From the NCBI GenBank assembly GCA_934295165.1, contig CAKRAT010000039.1:1-20853 (forward strand): a DNA stretch of 20,853 nucleotides. Reading direction: 5' to 3'. Shown piece after piece: positions 14,123 through 20,853 of this stretch. The notes beneath the pieces were generated by a model. It was not told the DNA's origin, did no database searches, and worked only from the letters and a program-made list of their open reading frames with translations. Position numbers and translations under genes: made by a program. Position 1 is the first letter of the stretch, and each line of letters opens with the position of its first letter. This DNA comes from an uncultured Dorea sp. (lineage in GTDB: Bacteria; Bacillota; Clostridia; Lachnospirales; Lachnospiraceae).

Positions 14123-14626
14123 TTATCCTTCAAACGCTTGTCTGATACTGTCATAATGAAGGAAAATACCCTGATCCGCATAGCTTTTGATCTCATCCAG
14201 ATCTGCAATAGCAAATCCTGATACCTCTTCTTCCTGCGTCTTTACATCAGATTCGTCAAAATCCAGAATGAATTTATAGATATCTACGAAATAATTGTTC
14301 TTCTCCTTCGGGTTTACTCTCTTATAAGAAAATGCATAGCCGCCTTTAGCATTTGTTACATCAATTCCGGTCTCTTCATGAATTTCCCGGATTACTGCAG
14401 CTTCCGAATCCTCTCCAGCTCTCACCCCGCCGCCCGGTACTTCCCACCAGCCGGCTGCCCATTCTTTATCCATTCTTCTTCTCGTGATCAGATACTTTCC
14501 ATCCGGGCGCATCAGTACTCCAAGAACCGTCAGGTGGTATTCCCCCGGTTTCATATTCCAGTCATTATGTTTCATCGTATGTCCGGTACGCTCTTTATTT
14601 TCATCATAAATATCCCATAATTCCAT
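14123..14626 (-). CDS. NUDIX hydrolase
   Basis: The 167 residues include a perfect NUDIX box, GX5EX7REUXEEXGU, from Gly66 to Ile88 (G66, E72, R80-E81, E84-E85, G87). The N-terminus (ELWDIYDENKERTG) resembles the Idi/YfcD-like subgroup, whose members begin with a W/E-D-x-Y-D-E-N-x-x-x-T-G motif. NUDIX enzymes split nucleoside diphosphates linked to another group, using Mg2+. The substrate cannot be read from sequence, though the Idi-like start leaves isopentenyl diphosphate isomerase-type or YfcD-type roles open. First gene of the operon with the HD gene. Confidence 0.92.
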   Translation of the reverse strand: MELWDIYDENKERTGHTMKHNDWNMKPGEYHLTVLGVLMRPDGKYLITRRRMDKEWAAGWWEVPGGGVRAGEDSEAAVIREIHEETGIDVTNAKGGYAFSYKRVNPKEKNNYFVDIYKFILDFDESDVKTQEEEVSGFAIADLDEIKSYADQGIFLHYDSIRQAFEG

Positions 14627-14661
14627 TCTGTCTGTCTCCTTTTCTCTTTTCTGTCTTTTTT

Positions 14662-14690
14662 ATTATATACGCAATCTCTTCACATTTCCA
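14662..14690 (-). promoter_or_regulatory. Promoter of the NUDIX-HD operon
   Basis: On -, TGGAAA (14685-14690) and TATAAT (14662-14667) are 17 bases apart, followed by a purine-rich leader with GGAGA before the ATG. The -35 is only a four-of-six match. Confidence 0.5.
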
Positions 14691-14722
14691 CTATATGCTT
14701 CTTTCGGATCCATGACGATACA

Positions 14723-14763
14723 GAAGAAGTGGGGACTTCGGTTATCCGGTTCCCCACTTCTTC
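14723..14763 (-). terminator. Strong hairpin after the 174-residue gene
   Basis: GAAGAAGTGGGGA (14723-14735) and TCCCCACTTCTTC (14751-14763) are perfect 13-bp arms around a 15-base loop, three bases past the gene's stop. No good U-run follows on either strand, so it may act as a 3'-end stabiliser or a weak terminator. Confidence 0.6.
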
Positions 14764-14766
14764 TCC

Positions 14767-15291
14767 TTAATATTCTTCGTTCATGATCATCTTTTCAAAT
14801 TCTTTCTTAATAAAGTCACAAGTTGGTTTCGTCCACTGTGTTCCTTCCAGACCTTTTTCTGATTTGATCAGCTGCAGTGAAAAGAGCAGTGCTTCCAGTA
14901 TCTCCTTATGTTCCAGGTTTTGAAGATTGGCCACTACGTAATCTTTCGCCTCTTTTGGCTGTATCCCCACTTTTTTACTCAATATCCTGCTAAACTGTTC
15001 GAAAGTAATAATTTTCTTTCCATATTCCCAGAAATGATTCTCGTACTTTTTATATTTCTGTACATATTCCTGTATAATCTCCAGTGATTCCGAATCAAGC
15101 GTATATCCATATCTTCCCGCAATCTCTTCCAGTTCTTTCCACCAGGACACGTCTACTGCCGAATAATCCATGCTGATTCTGAAGCAGCCCCCTGTCGTAT
15201 TGATCGCTTTTTGAAATTCGTCTTCCCAGGTTGGACATACCAGCATCTTCTCACCGTTTACGATTCCGCCTTGTATTATCTTTTCTTTCAT
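14767..15291 (-). CDS. Hypothetical protein, 174 residues
   Basis: Not recognised. It is a soluble, helical, charged protein with no signal or membrane segment. Features are an N-terminal MLVCPTWEDEFQKAINTTGG stretch, WWKELEEIAGRYGYTLD, the aromatic run YVQKYKKYENHFWEYGKK, and a C-terminal helix ending FEKMIMNEEY. The start is moved from 15297 to 15291: AAGGAGG (15300-15306) is two bases from the outer ATG but eight from the inner one. It has its own promoter and a hairpin at the end, so it is a single-gene unit between the CHR transporters and the NUDIX-HD operon. Confidence 0.75.
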   Translation of the reverse strand: MKEKIIQGGIVNGEKMLVCPTWEDEFQKAINTTGGCFRISMDYSAVDVSWWKELEEIAGRYGYTLDSESLEIIQEYVQKYKKYENHFWEYGKKIITFEQFSRILSKKVGIQPKEAKDYVVANLQNLEHKEILEALLFSLQLIKSEKGLEGTQWTKPTCDFIKKEFEKMIMNEEY

Positions 15292-15341
15292 CCTCATGTC
15301 CTCCTTACGATTGCTTCCCGCATTCTCAGATCAGTAAGAAT

Positions 15342-15370
15342 ATTATAACATTATCTTGTTATGATTGCAA
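15342..15370 (-). promoter_or_regulatory. Promoter of the 174-residue gene
   Basis: On -, TTGCAA (15365-15370) and TATAAT (15342-15347) are 17 bases apart, with a TG extension before the -10 (TGTTATAAT). Confidence 0.65.
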
Positions 15371-15484
15371 AGCCGAAGTGACGCTGGTACATTCTACACA
15401 CATTAATGATTATTGTACCACACAGAGCTAAATTTATCGAATATTTCCTGAACCTTCTCATTTCAACATTCAATCAAATATTCA

Positions 15485-16051
15485 TTATTCCATCTTTCCC
15501 AAAACCGATATAAGAACCTTCATTATACCCGCCAGAATCATCACCCATATTGGATTCATCTTTACTTTCCTTAATAACACCAGACAGATCACAAAGATCA
15601 AAACCAGGCTCCATTTTGTTCCAGTCAGTGTAACCGCCTCATTTTCCCAGAATGCACTGTTCAGGATTGCAATCCCGGCTGATGCGATCATCGCCACTAC
15701 CGCTGGTCTCAGGGAATTCAATACTCCCTGAAGTGTATTCATATTCCTGTATTTCAGATAAAGCTTTGCAATCACTGTAACGATCACACAGGACGGAAGA
15801 ATACATCCAAGCGTAGCCATAAGTGCCCCCGGAATTCCCGCTATCTTAATTCCGACAAACGTAGCAGAATTCACAGCAATTGGTCCGGGGGTCATCTGTG
15901 AGATCGTAATCAGATCTGTAAATTCCGACATGCTCAGCCATTTATGCGTCGTCACAACCTGTCCCTGAATGAGCGGTACCGCTGCGTAGCCGCCTCCGAA
16001 GCTGAACAGACCAACCTGTAGAAAACTCCAGAATAACCGTAAATAAATCAT
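15485..16051 (-). CDS. CHR-family (chromate-type) transporter, second half
   Basis: The 188 residues form a single CHR domain. FSFGGGYAAVPLIQ lies at the first helix, then ISQMTPGPIAVNSATFVG, then four or so further helices. Single-domain CHR proteins come in pairs with opposite membrane topology and work together, in contrast to the double-domain ChrA. Some members export chromate, but many in anaerobes have no proven substrate. The start is moved from 16144 to 16051. There GGGGGAAGG precedes the ATG, which overlaps the upstream stop as ATGA (16048-16051), a coupled translation signal. Confidence 0.9.
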   Translation of the reverse strand: MIYLRLFWSFLQVGLFSFGGGYAAVPLIQGQVVTTHKWLSMSEFTDLITISQMTPGPIAVNSATFVGIKIAGIPGALMATLGCILPSCVIVTVIAKLYLKYRNMNTLQGVLNSLRPAVVAMIASAGIAILNSAFWENEAVTLTGTKWSLVLIFVICLVLLRKVKMNPIWVMILAGIMKVLISVLGKME

Positions 16052-16614
16052 ATCCTTCCCCCTTTTCTTCTGATACAGGTCCGAAGGATTCCTATCATCC
16101 CGCAGATAATCACGATATAGATTACATTCACGCCAAATATACATGAGGCGATGAATGCGCCTGCCATAATAACCATGGAAATACCGTCTCTTTGTCCAAC
16201 AATTCCGGCTCCCATCTCATAAGACACCGATGCGATCACCGCACCGACGCCGGCCTGCATCCCTTCTAACATCTGGCTGACCAGATAATTACTGCGGAAC
16301 GAATTATAACAGACGGAAATTATGGATATGATTACAAACGGCGGGATAATCGTTCCGATGATTGCCGTCAGTGCTCCCGCCAGCCCTGCCAGTTTATATC
16401 CCACTACGATTGCCCCGTTTACCGCAACCGCTCCCGGAGATGACTGCGCGATCGCTACCAGATCCAGCATCTCATTTTCCTCGATCCAGTGATATTCATC
16501 CACAAACTTCTTCTTCATCAGTGTAACAATCACATAGCCTCCGCCAAATGTAAATGCACTCAGATATATAGTGGAAATAAATATTTTCCATAAGACTTTT
16601 TTCCTGTTCTCCAT
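16048..16614 (-). CDS. CHR-family (chromate-type) transporter, first half
   Basis: Also 188 residues, a single CHR domain: FTFGGGYVIVTLMKKKF, then IAQSSPGAVAVNGAIVVGYKLAGL, then several membrane helices to a basic end (RTCIRRKGGRI). The GGGY and PG(A/P)xAVN marks line up with those of its partner, so the two are diverged duplicates. The start is moved from a TTG at 16665 to the ATG at 16614, because GGAGGGAG (16626-16633) lies upstream and the membrane domain begins soon after. The 61-base gap to the 503-residue gene has no terminator, so all three may be one transcript. Confidence 0.9.
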   Translation of the reverse strand: MENRKKVLWKIFISTIYLSAFTFGGGYVIVTLMKKKFVDEYHWIEENEMLDLVAIAQSSPGAVAVNGAIVVGYKLAGLAGALTAIIGTIIPPFVIISIISVCYNSFRSNYLVSQMLEGMQAGVGAVIASVSYEMGAGIVGQRDGISMVIMAGAFIASCIFGVNVIYIVIICGMIGILRTCIRRKGGRI

Positions 16615-16675
16615 AGATACCTGATCTCCCTCCGCTGATATACCGTATATTCCAGGCCGGACCAAATGTAATTAC

Positions 16676-18187
16676 TTACCATGTATGCTTCTGTTCATCT
16701 GTCACCTGCATCGTCTCCACATTAAACAGATAGAAATCAACCAGTTCATTTTCATGACTGCCGTCCGGATATACTTTTTCCAACACAAATTCTTCACATG
16801 AATTACCGTCTGCGTCTTTCTTCTCTCCATTATCATAGAGGCAATATCGGACGGTTACCATATTTCCATCTTTTTCTTCCTGCACTTCACTGACAACTGC
16901 ATAGACTTCTCCCTTCGCGCTTGCCATATAGCTGAATGTCATGTTCTGTAGTGTATTCTGCTCCTGCAGATAATTATAAACCGCTAACATCTCATTCTGG
17001 ATTGTCAATCCATCACTTCGGTATTCTGAAGTATCATCTTGTGTATTCTCCTGTGTATTCTCCCCGTTCTGAATGTCTGATTCATTCGTCGGATACTCAC
17101 CGTCCGAACCCGGCACTTTCCCGTCATTTTCCTTCTCGTCCATGATATCCGAAGGCGGAACCAGACTATCCACGTTCCTCATGATAAATGGATTATCAGT
17201 TCTATATGTAAGTTCACTTCCGTAATCTTTTTTCACGGTTATATAGGTATATTTTCCACTTTTCTCCGCCACAGTCTCTGTCCAGTTCACACCAAGAAAT
17301 ACATTTAATCCAAGACTTCCTATAATAATAAGGGCAAATATCGCAGCAGCTCCATAAATAACTACAAGCGTCACTTTATTTTTGCCAGACTGTGCCGACA
17401 GTTCCTGACAGTTGCGTCTGTATATATTAACAATTCCCCTGATTATAATCACCGCAAGACTGATCGTAATAAATGCAGCAGATATTTCCGCAAACTGCTG
17501 TCTTACTTCATATCCTGTACTCCGGTTAATTCCATACCACAATCCATAAAAAGCCGTACTATAGGCAAGAATCACCGTAATGATACCGATTTGCAAAGGA
17601 TGTTCTTTCTTATCAGGTGCCGCCTTTTTCAGTGCTTCCGACATCTGTACTGTATCACTCTGATTTATCCACATATCCAATTCAGATTCCGGTGGATATG
17701 CACCTTTTGTATCAGGAATTGCACGATAACGTATCCTGTTTTCATGAATTCCCGTTCCGTCACCTGCTGCCACCGACACCATGATCTTCAGATAATAATA
17801 TAGCTTCAACTGTTCTGTACTGCATTTCTCTATGTATATCTTTCCCAGTTCTTCCGCTGCGCGTTCATAATTCTCCATCCGGACATCCATCCGGGCCATA
17901 ATAAAAAGCATCTGGTTTGCCAGCAGCGGATATTTATTGTACTGTTTTTCATATAAATACTGTGCGTATGTATACCGTTCTTTTGTCGACAGCCGGTATG
18001 ATCTTTTTCTCTTCTGTGCCAGCTCAGCAATCCGTAAGCCATATCCCAGTTCAAGAACCGTAATCAGCTGACAGATAAATGTGCCAAAACTCCATATATC
18101 TGTTGTATAATCTATGTAAGTTAACAATATAACCGCAAGTATTGCCGGTATTACAATGAACCATTTTGTTCTATCTGATTGTCTCAT
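16676..18187 (-). CDS. Multi-pass membrane protein of unknown function, 503 residues
   Basis: Not recognised. Layout: two N-terminal helices (about 9-23 and 33-50); a cytoplasmic helical part (60-190) with TPR-like features (YAQYLYEKQYNKYPLLANQ, then NYERAAEELGKIYIE); three further helices (about 198-219, 235-254, 271-299); a C-terminal outer domain of about 200 residues. That domain opens with an acidic, Asn/Gln-rich linker (345-390) and ends in strand-like segments (YAVVSEV, VRYCLYDNG, FYLFNVETM). The start has AAGGAGG eight bases before the ATG. It leads the CHR pair on the same strand, so a role with them is possible but unproven. Confidence 0.85.
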   Translation of the reverse strand: MRQSDRTKWFIVIPAILAVILLTYIDYTTDIWSFGTFICQLITVLELGYGLRIAELAQKRKRSYRLSTKERYTYAQYLYEKQYNKYPLLANQMLFIMARMDVRMENYERAAEELGKIYIEKCSTEQLKLYYYLKIMVSVAAGDGTGIHENRIRYRAIPDTKGAYPPESELDMWINQSDTVQMSEALKKAAPDKKEHPLQIGIITVILAYSTAFYGLWYGINRSTGYEVRQQFAEISAAFITISLAVIIIRGIVNIYRRNCQELSAQSGKNKVTLVVIYGAAAIFALIIIGSLGLNVFLGVNWTETVAEKSGKYTYITVKKDYGSELTYRTDNPFIMRNVDSLVPPSDIMDEKENDGKVPGSDGEYPTNESDIQNGENTQENTQDDTSEYRSDGLTIQNEMLAVYNYLQEQNTLQNMTFSYMASAKGEVYAVVSEVQEEKDGNMVTVRYCLYDNGEKKDADGNSCEEFVLEKVYPDGSHENELVDFYLFNVETMQVTDEQKHTW

Positions 18188-18262
18188 AAAATCCGCCTCC
18201 TTAATTGATATTATTTTAGCACCAAATTAGGAGAATAACAGTATTTTCATCCTCAAAACATA

Positions 18263-18299
18263 TTTTCTGGTTTTCCGGCAAAACAAAAAAGCCAGAAAA
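18263..18299 (-). other. Alternative hairpins between the tRNA gene and the membrane-protein gene
   Basis: TTTTCTGG (18263-18270) can pair with CCAGAAAA (18292-18299), or TTTTCCGGC (18271-18279) with GCCAGAAAA (18291-18299) through one wobble. It may end the tRNA transcript, but the U-rich run lies inside the loop rather than after the stem. Confidence 0.35.
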
Positions 18300-18334
18300 A
18301 CTTGTAAATAAAGCATTCCTGACTCTTCCAAGAG

Positions 18335-18405
18335 CAGGGGATGAGAGAATCGAACTCCCGCCAAAGGTTTTGGAGACCCCTATCATACCACTTGACCAAT
18401 CCCCT
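18335..18405 (-). tRNA. tRNA-Trp, anticodon CCA
   Basis: The 71-base cloverleaf on - has acceptor AGGGGAT / ATCCCCT and discriminator G, as expected for bacterial tRNA-Trp. The anticodon loop is CTCCAAA (18369-18375) on a stem GGGGT/ACCTT with two G-U pairs. The T arm is GGGAG-TTCGATT-CTCTC with one wobble. The anticodon CCA is at 18371-18373. The CCA tail is not encoded (CTC follows). It closely parallels Bacillus tRNA-Trp in loop and acceptor sequence. Confidence 0.95.
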
Positions 18406-18445
18406 ATATTTTGTTTTATTGTTTCGCATCAGCGAGTACTTATTA

Positions 18446-18475
18446 TTTATACCATAGCAGACATACATCTGTCAA
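18446..18475 (-). promoter_or_regulatory. Promoter of the tRNA-Trp gene
   Basis: On -, a perfect TTGACA (18470-18475) and TATAAA (18446-18451, preceded by TGG) are 18 bases apart. The tRNA 5' end lies about 40 bases past the -10, leaving a short GC/AT-mixed leader. Confidence 0.7.
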
Positions 18476-18537
18476 CAGAATTTTTCAATTTTTTTATTTT
18501 TTTGCAAAATTTCTGTTTTTTCTTCCATATTCGGTTC

Positions 18538-18575
18538 AAAAAAATCCCCGGCTCTCTTTATCAGAGCCAGGGATT
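18538..18575 (-). terminator. Intrinsic terminator of the ECF S-component gene
   Basis: On -, AATCCC (18570-18575) pairs with GGGATT (18543-18548), and GGCTCT (18563-18568) pairs with AGAGCC (18550-18555), with one mismatch and a seven-base loop. Seven U follow (18538-18544). It lies just past the stop. Confidence 0.88.
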
Positions 18576-18586
18576 CTGTTTTTCAT

Positions 18587-19240
18587 CTATACACTTGCTT
18601 TCGCAACATTTCCAATATTCATTTTTCTAAATACACCGATTAATACTTTACCGATCGCAAGAACCAGAATTGCCGCTGCAACCGCCTCAGGAATTCCTGA
18701 TGCTGTAACCGTTCCCATTACCAGTCCCCATACCGCACTGACTGCCACATCTTTTGCTTCTGCATACTGTTTTGCAAAAAGAATGTAGATACTTCCCATT
18801 ACGGTAATCGTATTCACCATTGCTCCTGCGAATCCTACAACAGGAAGTGCAATGATACTGTTTACTTTCAGTTTTGATAAGAGAATCCAAAGCCATCCTG
18901 CTGCCACACCGATCAGAATTCTGCATCCTACTGAGATCCATACGGCTTTAATCGCCCCTGGTATTCCTGTAGTGCTCATAAATGGTGAGAACGCGAATGA
19001 TAAAAGTGTCGGTGCCATCGTGTTACTGATCAGTGAACAGATGCCGAATACACCGCCCAGGATCGCGCCTGCTGCAGGTCCTAACAAAATTGCTCCAAGA
19101 ATTACCGGAATATGTACAGTTGTCGCCTTAATGATCGGAAGCTGTATCATTCCAAGCGGTGTATTCGCCAGAACGATTACGATTGCTGCCATAAGTGCAA
19201 CACTGACCATCCAACTAGTGTTATGTTTCTTCGTCTTCAT
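18587..19240 (-). CDS. ECF transporter S-component, probably for pantothenate
   Basis: The 217 residues form about six membrane helices of the ECF S-component fold. The mark is TTVHIPVILGAILLGPAAGA (41-60), the second-helix signature of the vitamin-binding subunit; a basic C-terminus follows. It binds a vitamin and joins the shared EcfA/A'/T module, which is not encoded here. The substrate is inferred: the gene is divergent from coaBC, which uses phosphopantothenate, and PanT-type S-components occur with CoA genes. The ribosome-binding site is AAGGAGG. Other vitamins remain possible. Confidence 0.85.
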   Translation of the reverse strand: MKTKKHNTSWMVSVALMAAIVIVLANTPLGMIQLPIIKATTVHIPVILGAILLGPAAGAILGGVFGICSLISNTMAPTLLSFAFSPFMSTTGIPGAIKAVWISVGCRILIGVAAGWLWILLSKLKVNSIIALPVVGFAGAMVNTITVMGSIYILFAKQYAEAKDVAVSAVWGLVMGTVTASGIPEAVAAAILVLAIGKVLIGVFRKMNIGNVAKASV

Positions 19241-19283
19241 ATTTAATTTTCCTCCTTGTTATCATTCCCAGTGTCCAGGATAC

Positions 19284-19294
19284 AATACAATTAC
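19284..19294 (-). promoter_or_regulatory. Copy 1 of the GTAATTGTATT motif at the ECF gene start site
   Basis: On -, GTAATTGTATT begins seven bases after the -10 at 19302-19307, at about +1. An identical copy in the matching position of the divergent coaBC promoter makes it a candidate shared operator. Confidence 0.45.
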
Positions 19295-19301
19295 GAATCT
19301 G

Positions 19302-19330
19302 ATTATAACATTCTGCCAATTCCCATACAA
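19302..19330 (-). promoter_or_regulatory. Promoter of the ECF S-component gene
   Basis: On -, TTGTAT (19325-19330) and TATAAT (19302-19307, with TG extension) are 17 bases apart. Confidence 0.65.
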
Positions 19331-19373
19331 GTATAAAAATCCGTACAATCCCCTCTCCATCGTTATCTATTAC

Positions 19374-19402
19374 TTGCAAGAATGATTAAAAAGAGCTATA
19401 GT
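19374..19402 (+). promoter_or_regulatory. Promoter of coaBC
   Basis: TTGCAA (19374-19379) and TATAGT (19397-19402) are 17 bases apart, giving a leader of about 45 bases before the coaBC ATG. Confidence 0.6.
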
Positions 19403-19406
19403 GATT

Positions 19407-19417
19407 GTAATTGTATT
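19407..19417 (+). promoter_or_regulatory. Copy 2 of the GTAATTGTATT motif at the coaBC start site
   Basis: GTAATTGTATT begins four bases after the coaBC -10, at about +1. Here the core extends to TAAT-TGT-ATTA, a dyad. The same motif, in the same transcriptional sense, is at the divergent ECF gene's start. Confidence 0.45.
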
Positions 19418-19452
19418 ATTTTATATGAATATTGAAATGAGGATGAATATTT

Positions 19453-20655
19453 ATGTTAAAAGGGAAACACGTTCTCCTTGGCGTAACCGGAGGGATTGCT
19501 TCTTATAAGATTGCAACGCTTGCAAGTCTTCTGGTAAAAGCCGGGGCTGACGTTCATGTCATCATGACAGAGAACGCTACCAATTTTATCAATCCGATTA
19601 CGTTCGAGACTCTTACCGGACATAAATGTGTCACGGATACATTTGACCGTAACTTTGAATTCAAAGTAGAACATGTTGCACTTGCTCAGCTTGCCGATGT
19701 CGTTATGGTTGCTCCTGCAACTGCAAATGTAATGGCCAAGCTCGCTCATGGTCTTGCCGATGATATGCTGACAACGACAGTCCTTGCCAGCCGTGCACCA
19801 AAGATCATCGCTCCTGCCATGAATACCGCAATGTATGAAAATCCTGTCACACAGGATAATATGGAATTACTGAAGCATTACGGCATGGAAGTGATCACAC
19901 CTGCCACCGGTCATCTGGCCTGCGGTGATAGTGGTGCCGGAAAGATGCCGGAACCGGAAACTTTATTCCAGTATATCTGCAAAGCTGTCGCACATGAAAA
20001 AGACATGGCCGGTATGAAAGTACTTGTAACTGCCGGACCGACACAGGAAGCCATTGATCCGGTTCGCTATATTACGAACCATTCTTCCGGAAAGATGGGC
20101 TACAGCATTGCAAAAGCCTGCATGCTCCGCGGAGCAGATGTAACCCTTGTAACCGGACGCACCGCCCTTGATGCACCGCTTTTCGTCAATACCGTTCCGA
20201 TCGTATCCGCAAAAGACATGTACGCGGAAGTTACTTCCCGAAGCCAGGATATGGACATCATTATCAAGGCTGCTGCCGTTGCTGATTACAGACCTTGCAA
20301 TGTCTCTGATGAAAAGATCAAAAAGAAAGACGGTGATGCAATGTCGGTTCCACTTGAGCGCACGGACGATATCCTGAAATATCTCGGCGAACACAAAAAA
20401 CCAGGTCAGTTCTTATGCGGCTTTTCTATGGAGACACAGAACATGCTGGAGAATTCCAAGAAAAAACTGGAGAAAAAGAATCTGGATATGATCGTTGCCA
20501 ATAATCTGAAAGAACAGGGCGCCGGATTTGAAACGGATACAAACATCGTTACCATGATCACACCGGATCAGGTATTTGAACTTGAGCTGATGAGCAAAGA
20601 AGAGGTTGCTTTCCATCTGCTTGATAAAATATTAGAGATTAAGAACGAAATGTAA
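19453..20655 (+). CDS. coaBC: Bifunctional phosphopantothenoylcysteine decarboxylase / phosphopantothenate-cysteine ligase
   Basis: The 400 residues are the usual length. The N-terminal CoaC flavoprotein part has GVTGGIASYK (10-19), catalytic His74, APATANVMAKLAHGLADD (87-104), PAMN (121-124) and catalytic Cys157 in ACGDSGAGKMPEPE. The C-terminal CoaB part has TAGPTQEAIDPVRYITN (193-209), SSGKMG (211-216) and KAAAVADYRP (272-281). It joins cysteine to phosphopantothenate with CTP, then decarboxylates it, giving phosphopantetheine for coenzyme A. The start has TGAGGA about ten bases upstream. It shares a divergent promoter region with an ECF S-component likely to import pantothenate. Confidence 0.97.
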   Translation: MLKGKHVLLGVTGGIASYKIATLASLLVKAGADVHVIMTENATNFINPITFETLTGHKCVTDTFDRNFEFKVEHVALAQLADVVMVAPATANVMAKLAHGLADDMLTTTVLASRAPKIIAPAMNTAMYENPVTQDNMELLKHYGMEVITPATGHLACGDSGAGKMPEPETLFQYICKAVAHEKDMAGMKVLVTAGPTQEAIDPVRYITNHSSGKMGYSIAKACMLRGADVTLVTGRTALDAPLFVNTVPIVSAKDMYAEVTSRSQDMDIIIKAAAVADYRPCNVSDEKIKKKDGDAMSVPLERTDDILKYLGEHKKPGQFLCGFSMETQNMLENSKKKLEKKNLDMIVANNLKEQGAGFETDTNIVTMITPDQVFELELMSKEEVAFHLLDKILEIKNEM

Positions 20656-20698
20656 ATACAGTATAAAAAAGGAAATTCGGAAATTTACAGGAGGATAT

Positions 20699-20853
20699 AT
20701 GAAAATGGATGCAAATTTATCAATGGAACAGATCCGCAAGGATGTAAAGAATGTAACCGAGTTGAATCAGGAGGGTTATGATATGGATGTCATCTCTCAC
20801 AAACTAGATCTTTCAAAAGACTATGTGCAGACAATCCTTACCTGCGCACAGGG
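20699..20853 (+). CDS. Small protein with helix-turn-helix look, cut by the window edge
   Basis: The reading frame is open to the window end. AGGAGG at 20689-20694 lies four bases from the ATG at 20699 and ten from a second in-frame ATG at 20705, so either may be used. The visible 51 residues are soluble and charged, with MDVISHKLDLSKDYVQTIL looking like a helix-turn-helix (as in resolvase-like or sigma-like tri-helical units). It starts 43 bases after coaBC on the same strand, so it may share that transcript. Family not recognised. Confidence 0.6.
   Translation, partial: MKMDANLSMEQIRKDVKNVTELNQEGYDMDVISHKLDLSKDYVQTILTCAQ

Noticed and set aside
15298..15484. Spacer between the CHR pair and the 174-residue gene as a hidden gene or RNA
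   Set aside because: Only the promoter at 15342-15370 is visible; no ORF, hairpin or repeat could be supported.
16615..16665. TTG start giving a longer first CHR protein
   Set aside because: No ribosome-binding site before it; the ATG at 16614 has GGAGGGAG upstream and suits the family length.

Overview
The window reads as chromosomal backbone DNA of a low-to-moderate GC, spore-forming Firmicute, most likely a gut Lachnospiraceae-type Clostridium relative. The reasons are strong AGGAGG ribosome-binding sites at nearly every gene, a CotF-like spore coat gene pair, a DUF6465-type small protein, CHR-domain transporters split into two single-domain genes, an ECF vitamin transporter S-component, and many TTGACA/TATAAT-type promoters. 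The genus is inference. There is no phage, plasmid, CRISPR or recognisable defence module.

Layout, left to right. (1) argG (arginine synthesis) on + ends in a clear terminator and is followed by two tiny, translationally coupled CotF-like genes. (2) A 399-base AT-rich spacer holds several hairpins and a possible small RNA. (3) On -, a MarR-type regulator with an operator-like palindrome in its promoter leads an operon of two overlapping half-transporters. Together these make an asymmetric heterodimeric ABC exporter: one subunit has lost the catalytic Glu and switch His, the other keeps them. (4) Also on -, a 940-residue response regulator joins REC, PAS-like regions, a dead GGDEF and an intact EAL domain, so it is probably a c-di-GMP phosphodiesterase. 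Just before its start lie a run of ten G and a perfect Gram-positive LexA-type palindrome. (5) Upstream of it are dtd (D-aminoacyl-tRNA deacylase) and an EamA-family transporter, coupled in one operon. (6) A lone + gene for an unknown 112-residue protein converges on a DUF6465-type gene. Between them is a 216-bp nested inverted repeat that looks like a MITE. (7) tcdA (t6A to ct6A tRNA modification) has its own promoter and a structured leader. Upstream of it lie an HD-domain gene and a NUDIX gene in one operon, then an unknown 174-residue protein. (8) A CHR-family transporter pair (188 + 188 residues, ATGA overlap) follows an unknown 503-residue membrane protein, and a tRNA-Trp(CCA) gene lies upstream. 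(9) An ECF S-component gene and coaBC are divergent. Both promoters carry the same 11-bp motif near the expected transcription start, which points to joint control of pantothenate uptake and coenzyme A synthesis. A partial small gene runs off the right edge.

Several gene starts were moved from the longest ORF to the ATG at proper Shine-Dalgarno spacing (MarR, EamA, TcdA, the 174-residue protein, both CHR proteins). The observations most worth checking are the LexA box plus G-tract before the c-di-GMP gene, the shared motif in the coaBC/ECF divergon, the MITE-like element, and the asymmetric exporter with its large extracellular insert. I did not find a convincing new multi-gene system.
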